This document shows positions 62,864 through 64,000 of a stretch of DNA of 64,000 bases, piece after piece (position 1 is the first letter of the stretch; the number at the start of each line of letters is the position of its first letter). The position numbers were made by a program, and so were the translations under genes. Below the pieces are notes generated by a model that searched no databases, was not told where the DNA came from, and saw only the letters and a list, made by a program, of their open reading frames with translations. Origin of the DNA: Fictibacillus nanhaiensis (lineage in GTDB: Bacteria; Bacillota; Bacilli; Bacillales; Fictibacillaceae); NCBI GenBank assembly GCA_017052515.1, contig JAFHKR010000039.1, positions 930,001 to 994,000 on the forward strand, written 5' to 3'.

Positions 62864-64000
62864 ATGAAAAATAATAATTGGAGTGTGTGGTTGCTAACTG
62901 CATTTGTCGTTGGAAACATGGTTGGCTCAGGAATTTTTATGTTACCGAACACATTAGCTCAAACAGCTAGTCCACTTGGTGTTACAGCCGCATGGGCAGT
63001 TACAGGGTTTGGAGTATTAATGATCGCGTTAGTCTTTGGTTCATTATCCATAAGAAAACCGGAATTAACAGCAGGACCTCAAAGCTATGCAAGAGCTTTG
63101 TTCTCCAATCCAAAAGCCGGAAATGTAGCAGGATTCAGCATGGTATGGGGATACTGGGTGGCGAATTGGATAAGCAACGTCGCGATCATCACGAGTTTTG
63201 CAGGATATTTGTCAACGTTTTTCCCTATGATGCGAAGTCAAAAGGTTATCGGAACGGTACTTAACCAAGACATTCAGTTAGGAAAGCTAATTACATTTGT
63301 CGTGTGTACGGCACTTCTATGGTTTACTCATTTTATTTTAATCAAGAGCATGAACGGAGCAGGGAAACTTAACTTTGTGGCAACGGCTTCAAAAGTAATC
63401 GGATTTATGTTGTTTATAGTCGCTGCACTTTTCGCTGTTGAGTCAACCATCTTTGCTGATGCTTACTTCCCAATTGTAGACAATGAAGGGACCTCTCATG
63501 GTCTTGGAAGTCAGATTAATATGGCGGCCATTGCAACGTTATGGGCTTTTGTTGGGATCGAATCAGCTGTTGTCTTATCGGGGAGAGCTTCTTCGCAACG
63601 AGATGTTAAAAAAGCTACGATCATAGGTCTTTTGATTGCACTTAGCATCTACATGATTACGACATTACTAACGATGAACGTTTTGCCTCGAGAAGTTCTC
63701 ATGAGTTCAGACAAACCATTCGTTGATGTATTATCCGTACTGATCGGAAATACGGGAGCTTCCTTAATGGGATTGTTAGCTGTTATCTCTTTGTTCGGTT
63801 CAACAATCGGCTGGATTCTGTTAAGTTCGGAAGTTCCTTATCAAGCAGCTAAATCAGGCGTATTTCCCGCTATCTTCGCAAAAGTGAATAAGAACGGTAG
63901 CCCGGTGAACGCATTAGCAGTAACCAACATCATGTCTCAAATTTTTATCTTTTCTACGATATCAGGTACGATCGGTGAAGCTTATACGTTCTTAACCACT
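62864..64000 (+). CDS. yvsH: APC-family lysine/basic amino acid transporter (YvsH-like), cut by the window end
   Basis: The reading frame is open for 379 codons to the last base, so the 3' end is missing. It begins ATG behind AGGAGG (62848-62853) and encodes a polytopic permease: VVGNMVGSGIFMLPNTLAQ near residue 17 is the APC/ArcD first-segment signature, AFVGIESAVVLSGRA near residue 228 another, and VPYQAAKSGVFPAIFAKVNKNGSP near residue 325. ArcD and YvsH are basic amino acid exchangers. The lysine riboswitch directly upstream argues for lysine as substrate; in B. subtilis, YvsH is predicted to be under the same element. Confidence 0.88.
   Translation, partial: MKNNNWSVWLLTAFVVGNMVGSGIFMLPNTLAQTASPLGVTAAWAVTGFGVLMIALVFGSLSIRKPELTAGPQSYARALFSNPKAGNVAGFSMVWGYWVANWISNVAIITSFAGYLSTFFPMMRSQKVIGTVLNQDIQLGKLITFVVCTALLWFTHFILIKSMNGAGKLNFVATASKVIGFMLFIVAALFAVESTIFADAYFPIVDNEGTSHGLGSQINMAAIATLWAFVGIESAVVLSGRASSQRDVKKATIIGLLIALSIYMITTLLTMNVLPREVLMSSDKPFVDVLSVLIGNTGASLMGLLAVISLFGSTIGWILLSSEVPYQAAKSGVFPAIFAKVNKNGSPVNALAVTNIMSQIFIFSTISGTIGEAYTFLTT

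Noticed and set aside
62686-62874. 62-codon ORF before the yvsH gene
   Set aside because: It lies across the lysine riboswitch and its terminator and lacks a ribosome binding site.
62992-63264. 90-codon plus-strand ORF near the window end
   Set aside because: It is an out-of-frame shadow of the yvsH-like gene, whose frame is open throughout.

Overview
The window looks like an ordinary chromosomal stretch of a low-GC Gram-positive endospore former of the family Bacillaceae. The evidence is strong AGGAGG-type ribosome binding sites, frequent GTG/TTG starts, intrinsic terminators after most units, and many genes with close Bacillus subtilis counterparts (GltC/GltA/GltB, YkoEDC, TenA, YjgC/YjgD, ZagA/YciC, Mta, YeeI, BdbC/BdbD, YkoS/YkoT, YhfW, YvsH). 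Gene order is not that of B. subtilis, so this is a related genus; Fictibacillus or a neighbour is a guess. I see no rRNA, tRNA, CRISPR array, prophage or insertion sequence.

Layout. 1-4.7 kb: a CBS-domain c-di-AMP-binding-type protein (minus), then an ABC-F ribosome-protection-type gene with its own promoter, a 34-codon leader ORF and an attenuator hairpin, then a FAD/Rieske oxidoreductase. 4.8-9.7 kb: a pair of ABC exporter half-transporters, a TspO-like membrane protein and an orphan gene. 9.7-14.5 kb: a SpoVB-like flippase (minus), an M24 peptidase, a GNAT-like protein, and a zinc-responsive GTPase metallochaperone behind a Zur operator. 14.5-20.3 kb: a probable general-stress segment with sigma-B-type promoters, encoding a HEPN-like/CBS fusion, formate dehydrogenase plus its DUF1641 partner, and an oxalate/formate-type MFS antiporter broken by a frameshift in a T-tract. 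20.3-27.4 kb: the glutamate synthase locus with divergent gltC and a conserved GltC dyad. 27.5-28.5 kb: manganese-dependent pyrophosphatase. 28.5-32.3 kb: TPP riboswitch, tenA and the ykoEDC pyrimidine-moiety ECF transporter.

32.3-36.8 kb: small membrane proteins, an alpha/beta hydrolase, an AbrB-family transporter, a YczE-type protein and an AAC(6')-like acetyltransferase. 36.8-41 kb: a decayed dispersed repeat, then a YkoS/YkoT/GtrA/membrane-protein operon that looks like a three-component surface glycosylation set. 41-46 kb: a Mta-type MerR regulator, an AlaX editing protein, a large transporter and an acyltransferase. 46-51.8 kb: an 1107-residue multi-spanning membrane protein, an MFS efflux pump and SAM decarboxylase behind a 21-bp-period repeat. 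51.9-57.4 kb: a tripartite tricarboxylate transporter (TctC-TctB-TctA) with a perfect cre site and an internal terminator, followed by a CitST-type two-component system. 57.4-59.4 kb: YeeI (YebC family) and the BdbD/BdbC disulfide pair. 59.6-62.5 kb: an acidic LPXTA surface protein, its adjacent class D sortase and an SGNH hydrolase. 62.6-64 kb: a lysine riboswitch controlling an APC-family transporter that runs off the window end.

The window is rich in cis-regulation: two riboswitches, a leader-peptide attenuator, Zur, GltC, MerR and CcpA operators, sigma-B promoters, and several hairpins placed where they could act on downstream genes. The least explained items are the HEPN-like/CBS fusion, the nested hairpin before the LPXTA gene, the hairpin before the 1107-residue protein, and the 21-bp repeats before speD.
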